From Paragorgia papillata (taxonomy: Eukaryota; Cnidaria; Anthozoa; Scleralcyonacea; Coralliidae), in the NCBI GenBank assembly GCA_035771165.1, contig JAWNZC010000025.1, positions 4,685,501 through 4,749,500 of the forward strand: a DNA stretch of 64,000 nucleotides, written 5' to 3'. Below, piece by piece: positions 32,397-44,118 of the stretch (positions within the stretch are counted from its first letter, which is position 1; every line of letters starts with the position of its first letter). The notes beneath the pieces were generated by a model. That model worked only from the letters and a program-made list of their open reading frames with translations, made no database searches and had not been told where the DNA came from. Position numbers and translations under genes: made by a program.

Positions 32397-34469
32397 GGCT
32401 GTTTCGTTAGTCTAGAAACACGTCTTTAATGTTTGTATAGTATGTTGTAGTTTAAAGCAAAAGAACAAGAAGACAAGCTGTAAACGAAAACCTTCCGATC
32501 ACTTTCCAACCATATTTGCTTCTTATTAACTGATTCATGGTGGGGTGGGGAGGGGAGGGGAGAGTTCATGGGAGAGTTGTATGCATTTGTATGGTTACCA
32601 AGCCTGTATTTTTATAAACAGGCGCAAATCCCCAAATATATAACCCGCGCAAATAACCCGCGGCGTGTATTCCCATTCGAAATCAGTTTCCTGCGCAGTT
32701 TGCAACACGATTTTTACGACCAGAAGGGTTTCATACTTCAGTTCAGCTGTGAGCATTTTCTATATTTCCAGTTTTGCGCGTGTCATTTGCGTTGTTTTAT
32801 AACATTACTGGTACTAGTACAGCGCTTGGCTGGTCATTCAAAAAACGTGGTATCTTCAAACACTGATCCATGCCCAATCAATTTTGAGTGAAAAATCCTC
32901 AGGGCTCTGATCAGAAGCAAAAGCTACATATTAATTTATATACATATGATATTTACTTTATTCGCACATATAACGCTGCAGCTGTACGTGGGTTACAACA
33001 TATTAGATGCAAAGTTGCAAACTGCGTTGTGATCTATAGACGCACGGACTTTTATATGGTTCAAGTTAAAAAGACGATCTACACGGTGGTTCTAATTACT
33101 TTATTATTAAGGAAGCAAGTACGATGTCGTATGGAACTCTTGTGACTATGTACATTAATATTGTAGTGCAAAAAGATTAGTTTATCACATGATTAATGTA
33201 AGAAGTCGTACAGAGATCAGTGAGTCGTACTAATCGGCTACTTAAAGTGCCTATGAAACGAAAATTAAGTCTGTCTTATTTGAAAGAACACTTAAAATGA
33301 TAGAGTAACATCTTTTGAAGTTTTTCGTTTCCTTGCTTTGTTCTTGGGATATTTCAGTTTGTTTGATATGCAAATTAAACATTTTGACGTCATATTTAGT
33401 TATTGAAAAAAAGTTATATATCTTTGCTATTATCAAACCAAAATAATTCGAAGAAAGCAAGTGCTTGTGTTTCGCCCAGAACACTAAACATGTAGATTTT
33501 CAAGTGATTATATTTGATAATAGCAAAGATATATAACGTTTTTCGATAACTATTATGCACATGCGACGTCAAAATGTTTAATTTGAATATCAAACAAACT
33601 GAAATATCTCAAGAACGAAGCGAGGAAACGAAAAACTTCAAAATATGTTACCCTATAATTTTAAGTGTTCTTTCAAATAAGACCGACTTAATTTTCGTTT
33701 CATATGTACTTTAAGTTACTTAAATAGACAAAGTGAGTAACAGAATTAGGCTTTGGCTAAAAGGGATTACTCAAGGAGACTCGTCCAGTCCTTTCGCGGC
33801 TTTTCCAAAATATGTCGCCAAATTTTAAATATGTTATAGTTAATAAACTAATTTACATCAAGAACAAAACAAAAATTAAAATGCAAAAGTATAGCATACT
33901 GGCGACAAATAATAATACAAGTGAGAATTTGTGTTAACACCAGTTGACTCAGGTTTTCATCACACCAAATGGCTCACGTCATATAAACAAAAACAACTTA
34001 ACCAGAATCGCGTGGCGTATAGTTACGTGGTGTTTCCACCGACAAATTCTCACTTGTATACTACGGTATCATTCATAACATGCTTTAATATAATGTTATA
34101 TACTTTGTACAATGCTATATTGACTATATTCACATGTCGATGACACAACAACCGCGGATTATAACTCGAGAGTAGTAAAGAGATAGGTTTTAACACTTTG
34201 AGACCTTGGACCTCTCCCTGTGCTGAATAAAATCGTCTGGCGTTAGGCTTCAAAGGGTTAAAGAGCAGCACAAACAATCATGAATAAGTAATATTCATTG
34301 AGATTTGATAACTAGACACAAGCTATCACATAGCCAACGATTTCAGAAAATATATGTGTATAAAACATCCAAATATCAATATCCAAAAGTACCATAATCG
34401 TCTTTATATAAACTGCGTCTTTATATAAATCGTCTTTATATAAACTGCTGCTTGTTTATTAAACATTAA
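32397..34469. other. Intergenic region upstream of AKTIP, with foldbacks
   Basis: 32,397-32,600 is the AKTIP 5' flank and is partly duplicated at 35,731-36,013. 33,239-33,718 is a ~480 bp foldback with ~200 bp arms: CTTAAAGTGCCTATGAAACG, CCTATGAAACGAAAATTAAG, AATCTCAAGAACG-like pieces and GATAATAGCAAAGATATATA around the centre. 33,919-34,055 is a foldback with AGTGAGAATTTGTG ends. 34,180-34,262 is a TTAACCC-type repeat. The open frame at 32,568-32,891 has no recognisable features. Confidence 0.65.
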
Positions 34470-35470
34470 TTAATATTCAACAGAGTCCAAGTCGCGAATG
34501 ATATCAATTGATCTGCCAAATGATTCATCGGGAGACGGAATTACTATAATGCTTGAGCCATCAATGCTTGGAGAATCATCATCGATGCTAAAAACAAAGA
34601 AATATTAAATAAGATCAGTATTAAAGTCAGATCAGATTAGTATTACAGATCAGTGATGTCTTCCTGTAAAGAACGGCGATGTTTGAATATAAACATATAT
34701 ACATGTATATCTTATACGGTCTCTTGTAGCAAATTGACTGGTCACATGATACAAATCTAAGCTCTGTTACCTTACGTCGTCATAGAGAGCTGGACTAGTA
34801 TCCTCTTCACGTCTATTCCTGACTTTAATAATGATTACAGGAACGCCAACTCCTATGAGTAATATTCCTGATAGAGCCCCAGCTGCAATAATTATTATTA
34901 AGGTTGTATTCACTGAACGATCATCTAGAATAAAAAATTAAGTCATCACATGATATGCTTCCGTATTAACGTGCGAGGCCATTAAATTACCCCATCCCAA
35001 ACCGCCTACAACTAGTGCAAATGTAGTTATGTAAGATATGTTTATATAAGTGTACAAAACAGATGTTTCCTATAAGACCATGTTTTGAATAAACTTGACG
35101 GAAATGTTGCAACAATTCACTGAACAATCAAGCGATTTTGAACAACGTCTGTGCCCACTTTATTTATTTTAACAGACGAATACTTAAGACAAAGCAAAGA
35201 GATTTACATACCTTTCTTGGGAAGATCGGCACAACAATGAAAACAATTCAAGCTCGATATCTTTCCTATACCTTGGCAATCAGTTATTGAAGTGGGGCAA
35301 GCTATAAAATCATCGACGAACGTTTGATAAAACATGTAAACGTTGCCAGTGTGAGAACAAGCCTTCTCAGGAAGTGGTGCTAAATATACCAGCTTTGAAT
35401 GAAACAGGAGAAACCAAGCGACTAAAACGTATACGTTGAACTTTGAAATGGAAATATTTAATTCACCCAT
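34470..35470 (-). CDS. Small single-pass Cys-rich receptor-like protein, family member 1
   Basis: Exons: 35470-35212, 34924-34771 and 34587-34470, phases 1 and 2, giving 176 residues. Exon 1 encodes a hydrophobic signal segment (VYVLVAWFLLF, residues about 13-23) and a Cys domain: ACSHTGN, then FIACPTSITDC, then LNCFHCC. Exon 2 encodes almost no stalk, a transmembrane helix (LIIIIAAGALSGILLIGVGV) and a basic stop-transfer KVRNRR. Exon 3 is an acidic, Ser-rich tail starting SIDDDSPSIDG and ending DLDSVEY. The cysteine pattern is C-x19-C-x6-C-x10-C-x2-C-C, lacking the CxxC pair seen in members 3 and 4. The shared exon layout with 37,343-39,270 and the others defines the family. No named family was recognised with certainty; a degenerate TNF-receptor-like domain is the best guess. 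PALYDDV could be an endocytic YxxV signal. Confidence 0.75.
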
Positions 35471-35730
35471 TGTAACTTTGTTTAATTTCAACTGATATTG
35501 GCGCACGAATTCATAGAGAACGGACCTGATTCCTTTGGAAATTGGACCAAAGGCGAAAATCCTTTGGTCATCAAAGGGGAAAATCCCTTTGGTCACTAGC
35601 CAGCACCCCCAGAGCGCCTGCTGGTCACATGCTTTCATTCACGTAAATTTAATATCTTATATATAAAACGGGATACTTCATGCAAGCCTGACCCCAAATG
35701 GATATACAAATGACTCGCAGGCAAACAAAT

Positions 35731-36013
35731 GACCAGCCAACAACTTCCTATTTGAAACATCCAGTCAACTTGTACCAACTTAGTAAAATATAGTATAAAT
35801 GTCCTCACATATTTTCTCACAGCAACATACAATTCAATTTACCTTTTTCTTGATTTGGTTAAGGCTTGTATAGTAGCAAAAAGACGGGACCAGCTGTAAA
35901 CGAAAACCTTCTGATCAATTTCCAACCATATTTGCTTCCATATTAATAACTGATAGGAGGGAGGCTAATTAATAGATAGGAGGGGAGTTGTATGTACCAA
36001 GCCTCTATCTCTT
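35731..36013 (-). pseudogene. Relic duplication of AKTIP exon 1 and its flanks
   Basis: Blocks match 32,266-32,600 in the same orientation: GACCAGCCAACAACTTCCTAT, AATGTCCTCACATATTTTCT, TTTACCTTTTTC(C/T)TGATTTG, AGCTGTAAACGAAAACCTTC and CCAACCATATTTGCTTC. Because intron and promoter are both included, this was a DNA duplication and not retroposition. The equivalent of the AKTIP start codon (AAGCATGGC) is deleted here, so no protein is expected. It is much more diverged than the 9.8 kb repeat. Confidence 0.75.
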
Positions 36014-36289
36014 ATTACAAGATTTTAACCATTAGGTTTTAACACTTTGAGGCCTGGACCTCTGTTGGCTGATTATGCGTATACTGGTATTTATGAGTGA
36101 GCTGTGAACTAATCTTGGCAATACAACAACAGTACGAGCGTGATTTTTAAAATTTATTTATATACAACTTAAACGTTAAATATATAGAAATGTATAAGTA
36201 AGAAGAAAACACTTCACAAATAACTGACCTATTAATATAACATTAGCCTAAATTATTATAATTATATAAATGTCTTTTAAAAGCCTTAA

Positions 36290-36648
36290 AGCCTGGCCAA
36301 ACGCTTTCAACATTTCATTCAACAACGTTGTTGAATGGTGTTGAACGAAATTTGAACATGTTCAAATTTTCGTTCAACACACGTTCAACATTTCTATTGT
36401 TCTCAAAATGTTGAAAGGTGTTGAACGCATTTGGCCTCATTTCATTCAACTTTGTTGAACATTGACATGCGCCATGCGGGATATTGTCGATTCCAGCTTT
36501 TGTGGTAGCCCACGTTCAATTAATTGTCATTCATGAATGTTGAACGATGTTGAATTAATTTGGCCACTCGTGCTTTCAACATTATTCAACATCGTTCAAC
36601 AATGTTGAATGATGTTGAATGCGATGTTGAAAGCGTTTGGCCAGGCCT
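36290..36648. mobile_element. MITE with TTAA target site, member of a foldback family
   Basis: Left end AGCCTGGCCAAACGCTTTCA and right end TGAAAGCGTTTGGCCAGGCCT are inverse with one indel. Both are bordered by TTAA (36,286-36,289 and 36,649-36,652). The interior is a string of GTTGAAC/GTTCAAC variants that fold on themselves. A TTAA target suggests a piggyBac- or Kolobok-type parent. No coding capacity. Confidence 0.7.
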
Positions 36649-36760
36649 TTAAGATACAACTGCAATCCAGTTTTTAAAAAAAATAAAAAGTTAAAGTTAT
36701 CAAGCATCAAAGTTCGTTTTTCTAGCTTTGCAATTGGTGATTGGTTTGGCTTCCACCATC

Positions 36761-37364
36761 CAGGGTTCGGAATTAACATATCGCGATTCGCAAATCGCGA
36801 TGCACTTTTTGAAATATGCGATCCAAAACAAACATAAATACTCCAAAATCGCGATGCAAAGTAACCGCTGAGTGCCTTCCAATAACTTCTTCGCAGCGTG
36901 TTTTGGTTTATTACAAAACAAAACAACAGCCTTGGATAGTTCTCACGTTACATCGCATCATAACAATAAAAACATCGTGAAACTGAAACACTGCTACTGT
37001 AAATTTATCCTTCATAATTCAGTGAGATTTTGAGCGCAAAAATAAAACAAACACATGTCATTTCAGACACATTTCTGACACAGTTGTTTCGCCTGCAGTT
37101 TCAAACGTCACATTTAATATGAGTAAAATGCTTGGAAAGGTTCGAATTAAGCACTGATGAGTTTGACAAGCTTAAGTAAATGCGTTGTTTTTTTGCGCGG
37201 CGTTTCGAATTCTAGTCTAATCCAGAACTCCAACGCAGCTTCTGTCTGAAATACCGAAGTGGAAGCGGAAATCGAAACGGGGGGGGGGGGGATTAGTCCC
37301 AACCCCCTACCTTTTCGCCAAAATATTTTCGCGATGCACTTTTCAAATGTTAATTCGAACCCTG
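36761..37364. mobile_element. CAGGGTTCG-ended non-autonomous element overlapping a coding end
   Basis: Ends CAGGGTTCGGAATTAACAT and ATGTTAATTCGAACCCTG are near-perfect inverted repeats. Each is followed inward by GCGATGCACTTT(T) in opposite orientation. A G homopolymer sits near 37,280. Termini of CAGGG type suggest hAT, but I do not see a convincing target duplication. Its right end supplies the last codons and the stop of receptor-like member 2. Confidence 0.7.
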
Positions 37365-39270
37365 CTATCAAATCCATATTTCATCTCATGATCAACATCT
37401 TGCAAACTGTCCTGAGATAATGTTTCACTTGAACTATTTGAGCAAAACACAAAATAACTGTCAGTATATAAAATCAATATAAAACAAATAAATAAAACTA
37501 AAATAAATAAATACTATATATTTTACATACTGTAGTAATAAATAAACTTTATTTTAATAGGTTAAATTTGTACATTTTACTATATAATAAATATTATGTT
37601 TTAGATCATCAACTTAAAATAAAACATGATATAACAGTTATAATTAACATCAGGTATTATATTACCTGTTATGGTCAAACTTTCTGACCAATTATAATCA
37701 AGAATTTGGAAAAAATGTAAATACCTGTTATCATCAGGTTGAACCAGTACTGTGCTAGGCATATTATCACCAGTCCCTGTCTCTTCTGTAATAGGTCTCC
37801 TTCTGGAGAAGGTATATCTCGACCGGAAACTCACAACTGCTACTGCAATAGCAATTAAGAGAACAAACATACTACCACCTATTACACCGATGGCCCATGT
37901 TGGAAGTTGACTTTTTTCCCCTGACCCACTTTGTGGGGCTAAAAATTAAATAAATAAATAAATTCATAATTATTTTAAACAACTACTACATAACTACAAA
38001 TACATATCCACCAATTTTTAACCAAAGTGATACAGTAAAATGTAAATTATAAAAACTAAATAGGACACTAGGAGCCTACTACCACAATACCATAAACAAT
38101 AAATACAAAAAAATTGGTTTTGACACTTTGACCTCATAAGGTTCTAAAATACAAATTATAAAACTTAAGAAGCTAGCTGTTTTATATTATTTTTTTTATT
38201 TGTAAATTATTATTACGAGTCTTCATGGAAAATTTTAAGTAATATTTAAAAGTGTTTTAGATCTGATAAAACACGTGATGCGAGTGTTTTGAATGGCTTC
38301 AAAAACCATTCGTTATTGGATGTTATGTTCATTAGTATTCTTTATATAAAATTGTATGTTCATTAGTATTCTTTCTGACTTCAAAAAGTTTTATCAGGTA
38401 TACAACCACGGACATGGTACTGATTTCCTAGCTTTGTGTTTTCCACATGAATTATTGATGAGTTTTTGAAGTCAATACAATTATTCCTTCTTGAGCAACA
38501 GAGTTTGAATATTTATATATTGTAATTTCTATGTTTTGAATTATGTATGTAATCAAGCATATGACCTATTGAAATCCCTTTGATGCGTTTCTAGCTTTGA
38601 CGTCTTTTGTAAATTATGTGTTTGTGAATTTATAGCTTGAATTTTATTTGGGGCCACAGTAATTAGTCAAAAGCTCTTGTGGTTACGCTGCTACCATTAT
38701 ATTATATGTTTGATTAACGTTTGTTCAGTTCACGTTTGTAAATTTGCAAGTCAGCATATAATTTTCAAATGACGTTTTAACACAAATGTTCACTTTGTAA
38801 ACAGAATTGGACGTACAAAAAATTGGTTAAGTGTTAAAAGTAATGTTTAATCATATATCTGATGAACAATCTGATATTTTGTTCAGCTGGATAACTGATC
38901 TATATACTTAATAGTGCTAAATGGCTTGTCGTGACTTTGAATCGCGACATGACCGCAACCAACCTCAATCAGAAGTTGACAAGATCAAAAGATAACTACA
39001 ACATCACAGTTTCTATTAACCTTAAAACAACTTACCAGTTGGCAAAGAGCAGCACTTCATACACAACTGAACAGCTGCTCTTGTATCAATATCGCTACAT
39101 CCTGCCAAAGACCGTGGACAATCCATATAAGAGTCGATGAAAGGATAAAAATATTGTCGGCGGCCAACAGCATTAGTTTTGCAATCCGTGTCTGGAGATG
39201 AACTGGTTACATCGATATTTACATTCAACATAAAAAATACACAAGGTATCAAGACCTGATTCAACGCCAT
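37343..39270 (-). CDS. Small single-pass Cys-rich receptor-like protein, family member 2
   Basis: Exons: 39270-39036, 37938-37725 and 37433-37343, phases 1 and 2, giving 179 residues. Signal peptide MALNQVLIPCVFFMLNVNI. Cys domain TDCKTN, FIDSYMDCPRSLAGC, VQLCMKCCSLP: C-x20-C-x6-C-x11-C-x2-C-C, nearly the spacing of member 1. Short Ser/Gly stalk, then a transmembrane helix (WAIGVIGGSMFVLLIAIAVA) and basic FRSRYTFSRRR. The tail has PITEETGTGD and LSQDSLQDVD. The last six residues (RVRINI) and the stop lie inside the transposable element ending at 37,364. Intron 1 (37,939-39,035) holds nothing recognisable beyond AT-rich sequence. Two NF-kappaB consensus sites lie just upstream of the start. 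Confidence 0.75.
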
Positions 39271-39335
39271 CTTACAGTAAAACTGAACTAAATCTCACGA
39301 AGTTTCTTCTTTTGTATAAACGTATCTTAAAAGAA

Positions 39336-39391
39336 GGGAATTCCCCATGAAAAAATGACGTCATCTGTCATCCATACGAAGGGAATTTCCC
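39336..39391. promoter_or_regulatory. NF-kappaB / CRE / NF-kappaB site cluster upstream of member 2
   Basis: GGGAATTCCC at 39,336-39,345, the palindromic CRE TGACGTCA at 39,356-39,363, and GGGAATTTCCC at 39,381-39,391. All lie within 56 bp and 66-121 bp upstream of the start codon. The two kappaB sites fit GGGRNWYYCC exactly. Function is inferred from consensus only. Confidence 0.6.
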
Positions 39392-39736
39392 GGTAGCATG
39401 CGTTAATCACAAGTTGTTCACGTGACCATTTGCATATTGGGGGAGCGGGTGAGTCTGGGTACGAGAATGTATTATACGCTATCGCTTTGCGCCACTTCCA
39501 TCTGAAATGGCTTCAGATAACCACAGCGCGATATAAACTCATTCAACGACTTTAAGATATAGTATATTCAGTATTTATTTACAATTCCCTAACTATGTTA
39601 TATACAGTAGTTATATATTAAGAGCAAAGTGAAAAGGTGGTAAACTGCCGAGAAACGTTTTGATAACGAAATACTGACGTTTCGATGAAAATATAACATG
39701 AAAAAGTATCTGGGTTTGCAATCGTAAATAAATTGT

Positions 39737-42707
39737 CTACAACGTAGTTTCGGCAAGATTGTTCAATACACTTCTAGATAATGATGCCGTTTGCAAATCC
39801 CAAGAATTGTCTTCATCAACTTCTGCTTGTTCTACATTTGATGCGGCTTGAGAACTTGGAATGTCTTCATTGCTACAAAACAATAGTATAATTAACAACG
39901 ATTTACATTAAAATTAATTAACATAATTGATATTAATTAGCATAACTAATAATAATTAACATTAACATAATTAACATTAATTAGCATAAGTAACAATGAC
40001 TAACATTAACAATTAACAAAATGTGTACTAATTAGCATAATTACCAATAACATTAACTAACATTAATTAGTGGAAACCTACTAAAAAAAAAACCTATCGC
40101 AAATGCTCCGATCTGATTGGCTACTCTACTCACTATTCATTTGTCAAAAGATAACAAGTGAGCAAATTAAGTACCAGTACCCACGCGGACCTCATAAATA
40201 ACGCGATAAAATGTTTCCCAAACTTCAACACCACCCCTATTTTCAACCGCAACCCCCTCCCCCTAACGTTTATCCATCTATTTTTATACGTAGAAACAGT
40301 TCTAATAACTCACCTATTGGATTCAGTTGTGACGGCAACATAAGATGAATTTGGACGAGAAACTTGATTAACAGGAGAGTTAGGCGGTGTTTTGTACTGC
40401 TTTATGAGAAATCCCAGTAGTACAATAAAGGCAAGAAACAGAGCTCCTGCAGTGCAACTTACTCCAATGATCATTATATTGTGATCACTCGACTCATTTC
40501 TCTTGGTACGACTTGATGCGATCTCTTCGGCAGCTTTCCTTTCAGAAGATACTTCACTGAAAATCTGGCTAGAAGACGTTTGAAGATTTTCCGTTTTCGG
40601 TCGTGTGGATTTTGGTTTTCCAGTGACAACTGTTCTAATTGCAGACTCTTTTGTACTCAGCGTCGTCGTCGTAGTTGGTGTTGGCATCCTCGTCGTCGTT
40701 GGTGCTGTCGTTGGTGTCGTTGACAATACAGTTTTACCTGAGCAAGAAGAAACATTACGGTAATGTAACTCACGTCAATGAATAAAAATACAGTTCAACT
40801 GAAATATATTGTTCTATAATGAAATACCACATCAATTACGCCCCCTTCCAATATCATAAGCACCCTATTGAGATAAACATACACATTACTGTTGTGGCAA
40901 TAAAAGTGTTCCTAAAATATCGTTGCAATATATTCCTCAAGTTGACCAATTCGTTTGATGAAATTTATTGCTAACTTCCTGTTTTGAATTTGATTGGTTT
41001 CTGGTTTTTAAACAACCAATAAGAAACAGGATTATTTGCCAAACACCAATCAAATTCAAAACAGAATTCAAAACAGGAAGTTGTCTGTGATCTTATCAAA
41101 TGAATTGTTCAACTTGAGGAATATATTGCAACAATATTTTACGGAACGCTTCAATTGCCACGATAGTAAGCATCCCTATCTTTTAAGCAAAGTGAAAAGG
41201 TAGTAAGCTGCCGATAATAGTTTTAACAGCAACATACGGACGTTTCGAACGGAGCCTTTTATCATTAGATCCGTTTGAAACGTCAGTATTATTTCGTTGC
41301 CAAAATTCTCGGCAGATTTACCACCTTTTCACTTTTCTCTGTGCAAAACACTGCATACGCTGTACTATACTTCAAAATATACGAGTATCATTCGCCTCAG
41401 ATGATGCAAGTATAGAGCTTCCACGACCGGACGCTATTTAGCTTAGGGGAACAACATTTTCCCTTCAAGAAAAGATGACGTCATGGGGTGGTGTGCCCTG
41501 CACGCAAATAATCCTTCTTGTCCGGGGGTCCTTCCTACGTGGATAAAATCGTCTCAGGCAGAAACTTACAAAGTCTTTCGGAAGGTAAGAAGTTTTTAAG
41601 AATACGTGAAAATAAACTAGAGTGAATAATAAACAACGGATACTGTGATCAAGAACCTAATACACCATCAACCATGACCAAAGATATAAATGAAAAATAA
41701 CGAATTCGATAAGAACACAGAAGATCAGTATTAGAACTAAAAAGGTGACAATTAACAGTAACGACGAACAGAAAAGGTTCGATCGTAAAATCCTCAGACA
41801 TAGCGACGAAAAGAGGTGGAGACATACCAACTAAATACTATTAGCACCGGAAATGACAGTATGCGCCATGAAGATGCAAAACGCACTAAAGAGAGTGACT
41901 AAGAGGAGTTAGGAATACTAGTTACCGACTAACACACGCAGTAATATGGTACAAATGACACGAAATATACACACTACTATAGTAGTCATGTGTAGGAGTC
42001 GATACTTTACAAGACAAAGCTTAGCTACATATAAGTTAATGACTCAGTATTGCGTCACTTAAATGTGCATACAAGAGCAAAGTCCATATTTCAATCAATT
42101 TTTACAATGAAAGATCGTGACTATTCTCGCACTTAACTTTCATTCACTGTTCCTCGGATATATGAAGCATAATGTAGCAATTACAGGTAGTGAGCAATAA
42201 ACGAGATCTAAGTATCACGGGCGAAGTCCTTAACCGGATACATATACCCTGATATTGCCGAGAGTATAATATCTGTTGACACGTCTTTTACACAATCCAC
42301 TTTATACAGGCGCCTTGTTTAATATTCCTGGCATGGGTAGTTATTCCTACTATTTTCTGTACTATAACACAGCCGTACTGGTAAATAATTAGACTATATC
42401 AGATACCACTATAATTATACAAATATAAATATATATATATGATATGGGGCAATATAGTAGTTATACAATACATACCAACACACGCGTCTTGGCACCGTCG
42501 ATCATCTCCAGATTGTTGGTCCTTACAGCGAATGATAAATTCTGGACATACAGCACAGTTACCAAACAAGAACTCACTTCGATAGAATCCAACGGGACAA
42601 GGTTTACTAAGCTGATCTTTCGCAATCGCTTCAACGCCATTCTTGAAGGTCGCCATAAAGAAACACAAAATGACACAGCACTTTTTTGTAATAACGTTTG
42701 ACAACAT
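39737..42707 (-). CDS. Single-CRD TNF-receptor-like membrane protein, family member 3
   Basis: Exons: 42707-42476, 40737-40314 and 39872-39737, phases 1 and 2, giving 263 residues. I chose the Met at 42,707 because it gives a clean signal peptide (MLSNVITKK, then CCVILCFFMATF); an in-frame Met lies 27 codons upstream. The ectodomain is KPCPVGFYRSEF, GNCAVCPEFIIRC, RRCQDACVG, spacing C-x13-C-x2-C-x6-C-x10-C-x3-C. This closely resembles the single cysteine-rich domain of BCMA/TACI/Fn14, including the CPxGFY start of TNFR repeats. A Thr/Pro-rich stalk (TTPTTAPTTTRMPTPTTTTT) suggests mucin-type glycosylation. The transmembrane helix is around SCTAGALFLAFIVLLGFLI. The tail includes NSSYVAV, an ITIM-like S-x-Y-x-x-V, and an acidic exon 3 ending LAETTL. 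No death domain; the tail is too short for one. Confidence 0.8.
39873..40313. other. Intron 2 of member 3
   Basis: Dominated by a degenerate ATTAACATTAATTAGCATAA tandem tract (about 39,890-40,070). Otherwise no feature was seen. Confidence 0.6.
40894..41161. mobile_element. Foldback MITE in intron 1 of member 3
   Basis: Left GTGGCAATAAAAGTGTTCC followed by TTGCAATATATTCCTCAAG; right CTTGAGGAATATATTGCAA followed by GGAACGCTTCAATTGCCAC. The inner part is also self-complementary (CTTCCTGTTTTGAATTTGAT and its inverse). No coding capacity. The rest of the intron (41,162-42,475) holds a CTCGGCAG..TTTACCACC repeat at 41,190-41,345, a CRE-like GATGACGTCATGG near 41,477, and nothing else recognised. 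Confidence 0.75.
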
Positions 42708-44056
42708 CTTTGAATTGATTAAAACAATTTTGAAACTGTCAAGGAAAGTTGTGATGGGTATATGGATCGTTGTGTCGGACACAAACACCTTCTACCCAAT
42801 GATCCACGTTAACTCTGTACAGCATACCGACTTTAGACAAGTTATGAACTGGAGTACCGTAAACCGTTTCACGAGGTTTTATTTAATCATTTTATTGACG
42901 TCAATGGGTGGGCGTTTAAAAGGAGCTCCAAAGGATGGCACATTGTCATTGATTAAAATTCGCATGAAACTTGATATGCAGGTCTACGAGACTCACGAAC
43001 GTTCTAGATCCAACTTTGTGTTTCTGATTGGTTAAGGAACTTAAAAAATGCTTATGGATAAGATCTTAGGATAGATCAAAGTGAAAAGGTGGTAAACTGT
43101 CGAGAATAGTTTTGATAACGAAATACTGACGTTTTATATACTTTCGAGCGGATTGATGTTTCCTTAATTCAGTAAATTGTCGTCTTCTTTAGGCTTTGTA
43201 ACTTGAGCGTAGTTTCTCTAGGTCATGTGTGTAATAATATGGCGCAATAACTGTATCAAGAAAGATCATCGACCACTTCAGACCAGTGCGTGCAAAGATA
43301 CATGCTCGACGCAGGAATGTTTCCCTGCATGTGAACATATTCAGACGCCTCCAGACCCCCACGATTGAAGCGGAAATTTCATAAGGTTGTCGTAAGGCTG
43401 ACTCGAGATTAAAGATGTTTATGAATTTCACTGATACTGAGGATATTACTTTTGGTGGACAACTCGAAAGCATGCTACTTTGTCCACCAAACTCTCTCAT
43501 CAGAGTGATTAATTTTCATATCATGTAATACTTTTTCTATTTATATATTCTTCTACTTTCATTAATGTGTTTACTATAACAGAGTTGAAATAAATTGAAC
43601 CTGAACTTGAACTTTAAAGCAACAAAAATCCGTGTTTCAAAAACCTCGAAAAATCAAAGAATTAATTAAAGCTTGGTAGAACATGTGTTTGAAATTGGGA
43701 ATGTGAATATAATTAACATGAAAACCTGTTCAACTGGATGAGTGTAAGAGTGAAGTCTATTGCAACTATACAAGAGTAGACTATATATATATATATATTA
43801 TATAATAGTGAAATAAAAGTAGCGTGCTGCGTAGGCAGTGTAGAAACAACAATCGAAATATAGTAACTTAGGTTAGATATACTGCCGAAACATGCAGAGA
43901 ACGTAGGAATCTAACGTTTCGAGCAAAGGCCCTTCGTCAGAGAGAAACGAAGGCCCTGACGAAGGGCCTTCGCTCGAAACGTTAAATTCCTACGTTCTCT
44001 GTTTCGGCAGTATATCTAAACTATGATCTAACCTATAAGTTACTATATTTCGATTG

Positions 44057-44118
<62 letters not shown>

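Larger units (their letters stand above)
35471..37342. other. Intergenic region between receptor-like members 1 and 2
   Basis: Contains the AKTIP 5' relic (35,731-36,013), a TTAA-flanked MITE (36,290-36,648), and most of a CAGGG-ended element (36,761-37,364) that overlaps the end of member 2. Upstream of member 1, near 35,540-35,600, CCTTTGG is repeated several times together with GGGGAAAATCCC. Nothing else was noted. Confidence 0.6.

Noticed and set aside
32568..32891. 107-codon plus-strand frame upstream of AKTIP
   Set aside because: Composition looks random and part of the region is duplicated non-coding flank.
34470..35470. Assigning member 1 firmly to the TNF-receptor family
   Set aside because: It lacks the CxxC pair of TNFR domains; only the gene architecture and the later Cys spacing tie it to members 3-5.
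42893..42915. TTGACGTCAATGGG resembling a viral/vector enhancer word
   Set aside because: The match is only about 14-16 bases around a CRE and the flanks are ordinary genomic sequence, so neither contamination nor a viral insert is supported.
43189..43500. 103-codon minus-strand frame
   Set aside because: No recognisable domain, no matching splice context with members 3 or 4, and it sits among repeats.
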